In this document: piece by piece, positions 11,301 through 21,839 of the stretch | Layout: each line of letters opens with the position of its first letter | How positions within the stretch are numbered: the first letter of the stretch is position 1 | Source of the DNA: Pigoraptor vietnamica | Taxonomy: Eukaryota; Opisthokonta; Filasterea | Length of the DNA: 35,463 nucleotides | Assembly (NCBI GenBank): GCA_943704525.1 | Contig: CALSCQ010000599.1 | Span: forward strand, 1 to 35,463 | Direction: 5' to 3' | Translations under genes and position numbers: made by a program | The notes under the pieces: generated by a model | What the model was told of the DNA's origin: nothing | The model's input: only the letters and a program-made list of their open reading frames with translations | The model's database searches: none

Positions 11301-13107
11301 AAACCTCACGGAGGCCAGCCATATTCATACTCGACTGTCGTGAGTCGATTGTCCTGACGGCAGAAAATTACAGTAATGACAAAAAAAAAAAAAATCATGA
11401 ATAATTCCAGATCAGCAAATGCGGGAATCACCCACAGCATTTCAACAGAGGTCAGCTTGTCGAAGGCTCCCGAAGGAAACGATGCCGCAGTCAGCTTATT
11501 TAAGCCACCGAGAGTTCTGTTGATGGCCGGACATAATGATTAACCCAGGGGCAGCCGATTCAACGCAACCAGACAGGCAACCGAGTTACAGCGGCCCGGC
11601 AGTTGTTGAAGGTAAACAAAACAACCCAAGCTGGCTTTCAGTTCTCGACCACATTGCAATCGAGTATACTAACAATCAAATTGACATGCAGTGCCAGTGC
11701 CGATGATCACTCGATACAGTATAATATCCACGTACAGTATCTTGAGCTTAGTTAACTTGTCGAAGAAGCCCGCGGGAAAGGATGTTAGAAAGTTGTCTTC
11801 GAGATGTCTGCGTAATAGCCGGCATCGTGGCATGCACAATCAGCACAAGTCATCTGCCGACCGCGATCAACAAAAACTAAACACTGAAACTCATCCAGTC
11901 CGTCCATCAGTACAACAACAGTACTAACAGCCCAGGCGCCTGCATATATTAATAGTCAAGACTCGGCCATGCGAGTGCAGAGACCGCTGTCGTCACGGTA
12001 CTCCGTAATGTAATTTCCAATCAATGAAACTTAAGAGAGAGTGATCTACAAGAAAGAAATGCTCGACCGACGTCTGACAGATGCCGGTTACTGAATCGGC
12101 CGCGTCAATCATTGTGATCCCAAAAGGAACGCCAGACCACTGACAGTCAGCTATTATGTACAATGTACACGCCGGCACAATTCAGTTAATGACTGCAAGA
12201 GCTACCGACTGTAAGAAGTTGACGTACAGCTCTCGAAGATTTGTTAGCTTGTCAAAGATGTTCGCTGGAAGGGCTGAGATTCGATTCGCAGCCAGACCTC
12301 TGCATTGCAAAAGGGGCTCACATTTCAAGTTCCGAATTAATCACCATGGTCTGGCCGCAATCGGTCGCACCCGGCTCTCCTAATCTGTCAGTATTCAGTC
12401 GGCAACCAGCCTGGGCCAACCGGCGAGCGCAGGAAATGAACTAAAAACACGGACGGTTATTATCTGAATTACAATAACAAGAAAAGGTATTTGAGCCACT
12501 GACTACAGTGTCATGATGATCATCATGAGTATCAATAATATAGCAGTTACCGTATTAATACCGCAGCAGACTTGGCTGACGCTAACTTACACATATTGGC
12601 AGTTGATGACTTGGTCGAAAATGCCGGGCGTAATGCCTTTGATATCGTAACCATTACCTGTCCAGTCCCTGCCAGTGGAGGCCGAGTGCGTGGAAAGGAT
12701 CGGGCGTGGATTCAGTCAATCATGCCGAGCGGCCGACTTCAGACAGCGACGATCAGCAAAAGACGCCGTGATGCATTCAGGCACTGGACAAATTACAATC
12801 TGATGCCCGGCGGCAAGCGCACGGCTCAGCTCGGGTGTCATACAGCTGAGGCCCGCCGCTACCGCAAACAGACGAAATACTGATGGGCTCGACTTGAACT
12901 TGAAACTCACACAACGGTAACCGAGGTGGGATTGGGGAAGTTACAGGAGAGCACGACAGCGTTTTCACATTCGCAGTAGTCCCGGAAGACACATGGGGAC
13001 GGTGTTGCCCCTACTCCCATGGTAATGCATGTCAGCAATAGCAGCGACTGAGCAGCGACCGCTATTATCGCTACTGAAAGCAGCATGGTGCCATCACGAC
13101 CGGCCAT
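8344..13107 (-). CDS. secreted or cell-surface LRR-EGF protein, one LRR per exon
   Basis: Supported exons: 13107-12911, 12668-12591, 12299-12228, 11807-11736, 11516-11436, 11167-11093, 10898-10827, 10694-10623, 10463-10392, 10307-10236, 10121-10050, 9761-9131, 8926-8767 (about 575 residues). Exon 1 holds a signal peptide (core MLLSVAIIAVAAQSLLLL) and a Cys-rich LRR cap (CVFRDYCEC). The next ten exons each encode one LRR of the type L.L..N.L..LP.G.F..L..L. Each begins and ends in phase 2, and every junction codon reads Leu or Val, which confirms the splicing. Exon 9761-9131 has an EGF-like module (CSSLGRC, CFCDAGWTGATC, then CPTGKFGPDC), a Ser/Thr/Ala-rich linker and a further domain. Exon 8926-8767 ends in VCSVTIQAYF. 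A likely later exon (about 8480-8344) ends in a similar VCSVTVLQM, but its 5' boundary and any membrane anchor are unresolved. Such architecture suits ligand binding or adhesion outside the cell. Codon use is less GC-biased than in the neighbours. Confidence 0.82.
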
Positions 13108-13379
13108 TCTCGACGGTCGGTGAGGGGCCAGTGACTGCGCCGTGCAAAATAATGCCGCTGGGCATCCGATGGTGCAAGAAGAGGTGGAGCGGCGCGGAAA
13201 CTGCGTCGAGGTGCAATGTTTGCGTGGGAAAAACTTCGTGTTCACTGCTACGGGACTTATTCAATCCGGGGCACGGCATTGGAGAGTAACACGTTCGGGG
13301 TAACCTCCGTGCGAAGTCGTGTCAGTGATCGATCCCACCGCGTCATTAACGGAGCAAGCCGACGCCCCGGCCATGACAG

Positions 13380-13527
13380 TGGGTTCCCTTCATAGTAGAT
13401 TATTTACGCCTTTACGCCTTGTGATGGAAACCCCAACCCTATGTTGATCAAAATTTACGTTTTTACGAAGAGGGGGGGGGGTCTCCGTAAATTTACTGTA
13501 CGCCTTTACACTTTTGAAGGGAACCCA
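13380..13527. mobile_element. MITE-like foldback with inverted terminal repeats
   Basis: Ends GGGTTCCCTTCA and TGAAGGGAACCC are perfect 12-base inverted repeats about 150 bases apart, with AGT directly outside both ends, a possible 3-bp target duplication. Inner sequences are also partly palindromic (TTTACGCC on the left against GTACGCCTTTACAC and CGTAAATTTAC on the right). No coding capacity. This fits a short non-autonomous DNA transposon; the superfamily is not determined. Confidence 0.6.
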
Positions 13528-15273
13528 GTATTTCCCCACTCCAACATTCACACTTCGATGAATAGACGGTATTCTGGCGCGAGCCGGCTGTACTGCTGTT
13601 GCAATACTGCGGCATCATGCCTCATGCCGCAGTGACGGCGCGGCCCGGCCCGGAGCTGCCTGATGCGGCCCGGCAGCCGGCAGCAGAGCCGGCACGAAGA
13701 GTGGTCATTGCCGGACCGGCGCCAATGGCCACTCGTCTGACGCACATGATGTTCGCGACCAGTGATCAAATGCAAATCGGTAGCGCTTGCCGAGTACCTC
13801 CGTCAGCGCCCGTCGGATGCAGCCCCGGCTCGGGCTCAGCCGCCGGTTCGCCTGACGCGCGCCGGCGTGCGTGGGCGATATGATTGTGCGCCGGCCGGTA
13901 TTCCGGGTCAGTGCACGAGTTCACTGAGTCCACGTCGCAACAATATTTCGCTTCATGATGTGCGGAGGGCGTTATTCATTGACATAAGTAGGAGAAGCGT
14001 CCGCTGATAATGTATCCCACTTGCGTTCACATGGTACACAGCGGCCGGCACTGGCGCCTCAGCCTAAGAACAGCGGTCGTCAGTTGTATCGTGCCCATCT
14101 CACGGCCAGCGCCTTCAGCTCTGCACGTTAGACAGCGAGCGACGGCTCAAAAGCTTCTTTCGCCCAGGGAGCAAAAACTAGAGGCGATTCGCGACAGCAG
14201 CCGGTTTATTGGAGTCAGCCGAGACTAAACGACTGACAGCGACTGAACAGAAACATTGCACTTCCATTCCAGCGCTGCTCATTCGGTCATTACAACGCAC
14301 GTCGACACATGTACCAGGCATCACTCGATTTGCCTCATCACGTGAGACAAATCGTTCAAGAAGTTTGCTCACCGCCAGGACGGATCCGCACCGTGCGGCT
14401 ACGGCTTTGCAGCAGCGCTCTTGTCGGCCATTCACGCCTCCTTCCGACGCGATCCCTAATGGTGATTGTGATGAGTCGACGACCAGCGCCAGTTTTCCAA
14501 ACAGCGTCCTTACTACTCTCCTCCCAAACAGACACACGCACACGCACACGCCAGACAGCACGCATCAGTTTTGATAGATCTATTCGACACCAACCTCCGT
14601 CCCGACCTCGCAGCACTTAATGGGCGAATGAGGCCGTCGAGCGTCAGGTTGCATTTCACATGCCAAATCCTTCGTGAGGCAACTGATGAGTGCATTCGTG
14701 GTACATCGGTCGGGCTTGAGCTCGCCCCGTTCGACTGATCAACCGCCGCTCCCGAAAGTGCACGACGACCGGATGACCAACGCCCATTTCGAGGACTATC
14801 TCCACGGCACGCAAACGGGGTATGATGGGCCTCACGAAACGCGCACCCCCTATGGCCCCTTGAGCGCGACGGCGTCACGGTGAATGGACGCCAAGCATCT
14901 GCACGGCGCCGACAACCGGCGGCGAACAGAAGGGCGAAAGCGGATCCACCAGTACGAGCGTGTCGAGGCACTCGTGTAGAACACCCTGAATGGAAGTCAG
15001 CTCAAATGAGAGCCACCCCTGCGCCCCCTGGCCCTCCACGGGCTGTTCGGTGTCCAGTAAAGGTCGCTTGCGGCGGGCGTCATCACAACGACCTCCACAG
15101 TGTGCATGTTCACAAGCATGCCGTACACTGCAAGCTGTGCCGTACGCGCGGACGCACCCCGCGATTGCCGCCGGCCCTCAGAACTGCATCGACGTGGTTG
15201 CCGAGCGCGGCAGCAATTGATAAACAATAATTACAAGTGAGAAGATGACCTTTACCTTTGTACACCCTGACAG
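13528..15273. other. long region without a resolvable gene
   Basis: Contains a GC-dense patch at about 13630-13700 and AT-richer sequence around 13900-14000. The minus strand has short coding-looking pieces in changing frames (for example about 14530-14180 and 15170-14960, the latter reading AVYGMLVNMHTVEVVVMT). They could be exons of a small-exon gene or remains of a decayed one. I could not join them with consistent splice sites and assign no function. Confidence 0.3.
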
Positions 15274-15345
15274 ACACACACACACATACACACACATACA
15301 CGCGCATACACACATACACACACACACACACACAGTCACACACAC

Positions 15346-15378
<33 letters not shown>

Positions 15379-15426
15379 GTCACACACACACACACACAGT
15401 CACACACACACATACACACACACACG

Positions 15427-15468
<42 letters not shown>

Positions 15469-15502
15469 CACACACACACACACATACACACATACACACA
15501 CA

Positions 15503-15534
<32 letters not shown>
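15274..15534. repeat. long (AC)n microsatellite with a (TA)n core
   Basis: About 260 bases of AC repeat interrupted by CATACA, CAGTCA and CGGCA units, plus a TATATATATA run at about 15347-15360. This is the longest uninterrupted simple-repeat block that is not clearly inside a gene. Frames read through it (Thr-His or Cys-Val runs) are artefacts. Confidence 0.97.
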
Positions 15535-15535
<1 letters not shown>

Positions 15536-16153
15536 CGCGGCAACAACGCAAGCTGCGATCACCCGCCTCTCGCCAGGTAGCGACACGGCATCGTCCGTGT
15601 TGTACACTGTGCGCTCGAAATCGTCCACAGAAACCCCAAGTGGCCTGTAAGCACCCTCACGACTTCGGAAGCCACCACATGATTCGACACAGGTATAGTG
15701 GGACGGCCGACCAGCGGACGGAGTCCTTTCGCCGTCCGTAAGCTCCGTGAAAAGAGCATCTGACGAGCCGGCTTGTGGCACTCGCAGGTGAGGCGCTTCT
15801 CGTCAGTGCTCTCGAGCGGAGGAGGAGTGCGCTTTGTCATGCCTCCGCTAGCTTGCCGGATAATACGTGAGTTGCATGTGTTCGTCTGTTACTCCCTGTT
15901 ATTGTGTTCACACATTCGGGGTGTTTCCATACTTGACAATAGTGAAGCAGACCCTTTCTTCATGATACAGGTTCTCATATCTATCCCAAGTAGATGCTCT
16001 CTCCCGTGAGCCTCGTCCCAAGCGAACCCTTGTGTTCGTTAGCGAGTGCCTTATGGGCTGAGACGGCTCATTCGTCAAAACGTCGTGCGCGTGTGCGTGC
16101 CTGCGTCTTCCGATAACGTGGGTCCCTCCCGTGCACGATGGTGTGAGGCGCAA
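15535..16153. other. upstream region of the PDZD8-like gene
   Basis: The minus strand at about 15781-15560 carries a coding-looking stretch (DALFTELTDGERTPSAG and following) that runs into the AC block, possibly an exon related to the pieces at 14.2-15.2 kb; not resolved. The right part should hold the promoter of the plus-strand gene at 16154. No core element is evident. Confidence 0.3.
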
Positions 16154-18876
16154 ATGTGGAATCTCGTGCTCTCCATCGCCGCGGCGTTCATGCTGGGCGC
16201 GCTGTGCGTGCTCGCTGTCGAGGCCTATCTCGTGCACGTGTTCTACGCGTCGAAAGCGACGCGCGGCGATGTCAGCGGCGCTTCCAATTCGCGATTGCGC
16301 GACCACCTCGACACGTGGCGTGCGATCCAAAAGGGCGAAGACGGCACCTTTAAAGTGCCGCCGACCGAGTCGTGCGAGTGGCTGAACCTCATCGTGTCGT
16401 TCGTGTTTCGATTCCTACGCGACACGGACGCCGCCGATGAGTTTTTCCACAAGAAGATTCGCATCGAATTCGACGAACTCCTCGCGACGGCCGCGGGGAA
16501 AGTGATCGAGGACATCCGCGTGCGTGAATACCGCCTGGGAGAGTCTCTCCCCGTCTTCTCGCGCGTTGCGACGCTTGCTGTCGAAGCGGACGAGCTCTGC
16601 CTCGCCGCAGACGTCGCGTACACGGGCGGGTTTCAGGTCGTGATGGACGCGGACCTTGTGTTCGGGATGGGCGCATCGCTCTCCGTGACCGTTGCCTCGC
16701 TGCGCGGACGCACGCGCATTCGCTTTGCCGCAACACCGCGCCCGCACTGGTCGTTTGCGTTTGTCGAGGACCCGGAGATCGAATTCAAGGTCGAATCGGC
16801 GTTCAACGGCCGGCAGTTTCCTCAGCTCGCCGCGCTCATCACGAACCAATTCCGACGGAGTATTCGCAAGAAGCACACGCTGCCTGCGTTCAAACCGCGA
16901 CAGCTCGTGCCGAACGTCCCGCCAAAGGGTCCACCGATGACGCCCTCGGACGTGCTGAGGGAGAGCTGCAAGCGCCTCGCCCTCCCCTTCGCGCACGGCG
17001 GTCACGGAGCACACGACGGCGACCCGGATTACGTGCTCGTGGACGGAAACCCGCTGCTCAGCGGCGTGTTGCGCGTGCGTCTCGGCAAGCTGACGGGCCT
17101 TCCCGCGCCGATTCCCCTCCCCTCGCGCGAGTTACGCGACAAAGAGAGGGAGAAGGACCATTCGGACCGTCCGTTCTACGTCGAGATGGAGGCAGAGTGC
17201 GCCGCCGACGCCCAGTCGAGTGGCCCGGCGGAGGGCGACCGCCGCATTCACTCGAAGCTCGTCTCGTGTGCGGACGGGCACGGGCATGCGGTGGTGCGCA
17301 GCGAGGCGTTCGTTGGCGGTACCACGGCGGGCGAGGCGGACGCCGACGCCGAGGGTTCGTTTGTGCTCGGTGCGGAGAGCACTGCGCTCATGTTTCGCGT
17401 GTACTCGCGCGGACGAACCATCAACGCGAAGGAGAAGGACGCGAAAGAAAAGGAGGCGAAGGAGAGTGCGGCGGTGCACGCGGCGGTACCGTCCGCTTCG
17501 GTGCCTGTCGCTGGCGCTGTCCTGTGCGCGCGCGGGGAGGTGTTTATCGAGGACGTCATCTTGGAGATGACGGCAGGCGGCAACCACGCCGTTCACCGGC
17601 GGCTCTACCTCGAGGCGTGCGGTGGCAAGGACGTGTGGGGCAGCCGCGCCGCGCACGACCCGCCAGTTACCATCACCGCCCTCTTCTCTTTTGAGCCCCG
17701 CCCGCCGCAGCCGAAGGCGCCGGTGCAACAACAACAGGCCGCACGGGAAACGGTCGACGTGTCTGACTCGACGTCTCTGCATGGCCCTCTCGAGCTCCCG
17801 AAACTGCTGGACTCTCGCGGCGGTGTGCGCAGTGCGCCCGCGAGCCCTGTTGCTCGGCGGCGCATGAACGCGTCCGGGAGTGCGAAGAACGTGGCGGACG
17901 CGGCGAAGGGCGGCGCATCGAAGCGAGACTCTGTGGACAGCGGGAGCGTCAGCAGCGCCGAGTGGGACGAGGGCGGCGCGGGAAGCGATTCGCAGCTGCC
18001 GGAGACGGCGTCGCACGGGCGCCTGTCGATTGAGGAGACGCTGTCGTGGCACCGGTTTGCGATCGATAAGTTCAGCGCGCCGCTGCCCAAGTGCCAGTAC
18101 TGCGGCGGGAAAGTGTGGCGGATGCGCGCGTTCCAGTGTCAGGTGGGTGTTTGGGCATCAGCGGAGCGATAATGCTGTGGTGTTGGGCTTGTATGACCCC
18201 TTCGCCCGCTCTCCTTTCCTCTTGTGCGCACATTTGTATGGTGGGTGTTTGAGAGTCAGTTGTCTGACAAATGCCGTGGTCCTTCACCCTCTCTCGCTCT
18301 CTTTTCTTGTGCACGTTCGTATGGTCCGAATTCCGCGCACTCCGTATTGACTTATGTCCACAACCTCAGGCGTGCAAGTACATCTGCCACCAGAAGTGCC
18401 TGGCCGAGTGCGTACGCAACACCGTATGTCCCTCCGCCGCCGACTTTCGCGAACAACAGGCGCAGTTTCTGCAGCAGCAGCAGGCGTCGCTCCGTCTGGC
18501 CGGACAACCGGCGAAGGAATGCGCACCCGGACAGTCTGGACAGCCTGCGACCCCGGCGCACCCGTCCCAAACGCAAGAGCATCGTTCGCGCTCGGCTTCT
18601 GCAAAAGAGGCGACAGACGACGAATTGCGCGCGGCAGCGAACGCGCCGAACGCGACGCGGCCTCGAGGCCTCACGGACTCTATCGAGTCGCTGCAGCTCG
18701 AGCTCGACGCCGAGTCTAAGCGTCGGGACGCGCTCTCGCGGATGTTGCAGTCGACGGCGAATCGGGCCGACGCCGAAGCGGTGCGACGACAGCTCACAGA
18801 GTCGCTCGCGGAGTGTGAGCGGCGCATGCAGGCCATTGCCGTGTCGATGCTGCGGCAGATTGAGGACAAGGAATGA
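16154..18876 (+). CDS. PDZD8-like SMP lipid-transfer tether (TM-SMP-C2-C1-coiled coil)
   Basis: Exons 16154-18142 and 18370-18876 give 831 residues. An in-frame upstream ATG exists at 16046, but the one at 16154 (A at -3) places the membrane anchor at the extreme N-terminus, as in the family. Order: signal anchor (residues about 4-25); SMP domain (about 75-265, from ESCEWLNLIVSFVFRF to a basic end KKHTLPAFK); a C2-like beta domain (about 300-550: GVLRVRLGKLTGLP, then PFYVEME); a Ser-rich linker; a C1 zinc finger starting HRFAIDKF at about 631, with CQYC in exon 1 and CKYICHQKCLAEC after the splice; a Gln/Pro linker; and a C-terminal coiled coil (SIESLQLELDAESKRR). Human PDZD8 has TM-SMP-PDZ-C1-coiled coil and bridges ER and mitochondria or late endosomes. 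No PDZ domain is seen here. An ER contact-site role is inferred from the architecture. Confidence 0.87.
18143..18338 (+). repeat. intronic tandem duplication including the 5' splice site
   Basis: The 227-base intron is mostly two diverged copies of a unit of about 98 bases. Each copy begins GTGGGTGTTTG (at 18143 and exactly at 18241), shares AATGC.GTGG, and ends in a CTCT-rich stretch then CTTGTGC.CA and a GTATGGT end. The second copy therefore carries a duplicate of the donor sequence. Confidence 0.85.
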
Positions 18877-19691
18877 GAGCTCGTGAGAGTGCGGGTGTCG
18901 GCGCTGCGGGTGTGTGTGTGGGTGTGTGGGTGGGTGTGGCAGTGTGCGGTTGGCCCGCGCGAATTGCCTTTCAATAATATGAGACGTGCCCCTGAGGAAT
19001 GTTTCTGCATTTTGAACTGAATGGGGTGGTGGGCTTTTGCTGTCGTTCGCAGTGATAGGGCGCGGGGAACGGAGGAAGACTGAAAATGCTCTCTTGCCGC
19101 TGGCTGTGTGTGGGCATGTCAGCTATGGGGTGCTCAGGAACCCTCGATTCCTATCGTAAATTGAAAGTTCCGATCGTAGAGGCCAGGGGAAAGTTGTTTC
19201 CAAGTGTTCAGTTGAGGTGTTCGACCTAACAGGTGGCAGCAGAGCGGGGTACGACGCTCGACACTCTGAGCAAAGACACTCATTTCTGTGGTGGCGACGT
19301 GAAGATCCCTTTTTCTAGCGGGTCCCATGACCACGCGTGTGACTCTGCGAAGGTTTCCCGGCTTTGGGGTATGAAAATCGTTGTCGTCTGGACAATGAAG
19401 TCCAGACGGCTGGCCTGCACTAACCCAGCTCCATCATTGATCAGGCGTTTTCATCTGAAACCGCCACGTCCGCGGTGCGGCGCTAATTCTGGAACAAAAA
19501 ATTGGCCACACTGACACGGACTCGTCAAGTAAGGTCTTGGCCGCCAGCGCCGGAGCTGCCCTGCCGATCGTACCCACGGCCACCCGGCCCGGCCGGCGCC
19601 GGCGGCCGGCCGCCGCGGCCGGGCTGCCGGACAGGTATGCCGAGAGCTCAGCCGTGCCGCTGCAATGCCGACGGACGGCTCCCAATCCACT
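18877..19691. other. convergent 3' region between two genes
   Basis: Lies between the stop of the PDZD8-like gene (+) and the provisional stop of the seven-exon gene (-). It starts with a degenerate GT-rich patch (about 18895-18945). An AATAAT at about 18973 could belong to a poly(A) signal. A very GC-rich block at about 19545-19640 is open on the minus strand (Ala/Gly/Arg-rich) and could hold a further exon of the minus-strand gene; not supported enough to call. Confidence 0.4.
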
Positions 19692-21518
19692 TCAGTGTCC
19701 GTGACTGGCATTTCCATTCAGGCCATTGCGGCTCCGGCGAACCTCTTCAATGCCGGCGGCCGCCGTGCCTGTACTGGCATCTCCCCGGATCGGTGGTCGC
19801 CACACAATGATCTCGAGTGTTGACAGCGGGGAAATTGCGTCTCCATTCCTGAAAAACGGTCATATTCAGTTCGATATTTACTGCGCTGTGCAAAGGACCA
19901 GCACTGTTCCTGCAAGCCGAACGCCCGCCCCATGCAGCAGTTTGCGGCGGCCTTGCTGATTGATTTTCTGTCAATAATACCCGATGCCCTTCGCCAAGTC
20001 GAAGGCGTTCTCATACTGCGTATCCGGCTGCGTGTCGCGAGAATCGTTTAGCACTGTGAGCACTGAACACTGGCTGCTGTCCCACGTTGTCACGTGCATG
20101 CATGCACCGGCCGCTCGTATTCAGTTAATGGTTGCCGTCAAGTGAGCCGACCCACCATGGTGCAGTAGTCGTCAAAGTTTTCGTCGATATTGGACTGAGT
20201 CATGCCGCTCGACGGAAGAGCGACCGGCGCGTCGGCCTCGACATTTGCCTGCAGACGTTCGCTTGGGATGTCCTGTGCGTTCACTGGCGCAATGGCGACT
20301 CGACTCATCGGCTGGCGACATCCACTGGAACGGTTCGTCTGCGCACGGACGCCAACACAGGGACGGCGCGCAACACGGCACGACCCCACGGCGGGTATGC
20401 GGTTGTTATGCTGCCGGTGCATGCACGTCGCGTGTCGCGGGGAGAGTCAGCCACAACGTTTTTGTTGCACATACTGCAGACTGCAGTACTGACAGGACTT
20501 CCATGTCCACGACTCCAAAAAGCAGTCAGTGCGCAAACAGAGGGTGAAGTCAACAGTACGGCCGCCCACTGCTGCTCACCGGGGGCGCGGTCGCATCGCC
20601 GTCGTCCACGTCGCGCTGCTCGGCATCGTCGTCTCCGCCGTTTGTTGTGCTGGCCTTTTCACCCGCGGGCTGTCAGTGAGGTAATGACTTTCAGTGTGGC
20701 TGCAGTTGGACTCAATCTCCGCTATTACGGCCGATTGGGCGCACGTAGCTCTCACCTTCGTCTTCTGAGGGAGCTTGTACATGCGCGGGTTATTCGCCAC
20801 GGCCTGCAGAATGCGCTGGTTGTTCACTTCGATGAGAACGAACGCGCAGCCCGTTGCATTGGCCATGGCCGTCAGCTCGGTACAGACGAAGAGTCCCTGC
20901 GTCGCCGCGACAATCTCCGCTTGCGACATCCCCGCTGCATTCACGAGCATCTTCTTGCCGAGAGCAGCAATCGTCTCTGCAACGACAAGCACCATAATGG
21001 TATGGGCAGACAGTGGGACACAGCCGCCGAGTGTGCTCGGCCCGGAGCCGCAACGAATAGAACGCACACCGTCAGCCGAGCACCGCACCTTGCTTCTTGT
21101 GCGCAGCCATGCAGAGCTTTCCGAGCTTCGCGCCGTGGTGCACGGGGAAGGCCGCGGCGTCGAACTCAAGCCAGTTCTTGTCTTCCAGCTGTGTGAGTGC
21201 ATGTAGGTAGCGGTTGCGCTCCTTGGAGCCGACGTTGTCGCGCTCTTTCTTCGTCATGGGGCCCTGATGACCTTCGCGGTGATCGGATGCGTTAACGTGT
21301 TAGCTGCGCCAGAACAGGCAGGTGCGAAGCGAGAGCCACAAGGCCATTCTGAACACTGCCGCACGGCGATGGAAGGCAACTCGGACACGGGAACCCGCAC
21401 CTACGCGGTAGGCGAACAGCGGCTCGTTACTGTCGTTGCCAGTGTCCTCGGCCCTCAACGTCGAGATGACGTAGTCTTCGGGGAACTTGGCGTGGAAATC
21501 GTCGCGCCCTGGCGCCAT
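19692..21518 (-). CDS. seven-exon gene of unknown family
   Basis: Exons 21518-21405, 21263-21089, 20976-20756, 20669-20580, 20311-20156, 20027-19981 and 19848-19692 keep one frame through phases 0, 1, 0, 0, 0 and 2 and give 319 residues. The ATG at 21518 (GACATGG) opens MAPGRDDFHAKFPEDYV. Residues about 40-170 are helix-rich (SKERNRYLHALTQLEDKNW; AALGKKMLVNAAG; ELTAMANATG; NQRILQAVANNP). Exon 4 is an acidic linker (GGDDDAEQRDVDDGD). Exons 5-7 look disordered, with NFDDY and QYENAF motifs that could be short binding sites. I do not recognise the family. A helical adaptor is possible, but no function is assigned. The last exon is the least certain because its end relies only on an in-frame TGA. 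Only 321 bases separate its start from the ABCB6-type stop on the same strand. Confidence 0.7.
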
Positions 21519-21839
21519 GTCGGCTTGGTTCGTTCGGCGGTGCCCGGGAGCAGGACGGCGCACAGCAGTTCAGTAACACTGACTGTCGGGCAATTGAGGA
21601 GCAAGTGATGTATCGCGCGCTGACTGATCCACAGTTGAAGTAAATGCGACGCAAGGGTCTCGCTCCCCACGAGGTCACACGCGCGAAGCATGCTCATTCC
21701 ACTGGCTTCCACCCAAAAGTGCGAAGGTATTTTGCCCTTGGGTCGACTGGATGGAAGTTTCTGTTCATGTGATGACGACGAAAGTCACGTGAGGGGAATC
21801 AGCCGAGTTGTATGTGTCCGGTCACTGTTACACCTCTCG
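21519..21839. other. short spacer between two minus-strand genes
   Basis: Holds the 3' flank of the ABCB6-type gene and the presumed promoter of the seven-exon gene. An open minus-strand stretch at 21712-21560 (MEASGMSMLRACDLVG) has no donor in the right phase to join exon 1 and is treated as chance. Confidence 0.5.

Noticed and set aside
11990-12170. Possible extra LRR exon in the 420-base intron between exons 12299-12228 and 11807-11736
   Set aside because: The open frame lacks the L.L..N.L..LP pattern and has no donor/acceptor pair in phase 2. The flanking exons already join cleanly.
8344-13107. Calling the LRR gene a variable lymphocyte receptor
   Set aside because: The repeat type is similar, but there is no evidence of cassette assembly or a germline stump. 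It has an EGF module and conventional introns.
15245-15650. Open frames made of Thr-His or Cys-Val repeats
   Set aside because: Translated (AC)n microsatellite, as at 25.8, 28.5, 31.4 and 35.3 kb. No protein evidence.
20132-21196. Plus-strand open frame of 354 codons
   Set aside because: Antisense to the spliced seven-exon gene. Composition is Arg/His-rich and shows no domain.
21560-21712. Upstream exon for the seven-exon gene starting MEASGMSML
   Set aside because: No donor in the required phase, and the ATG at 21518 has a good context and opens the conserved-looking frame.
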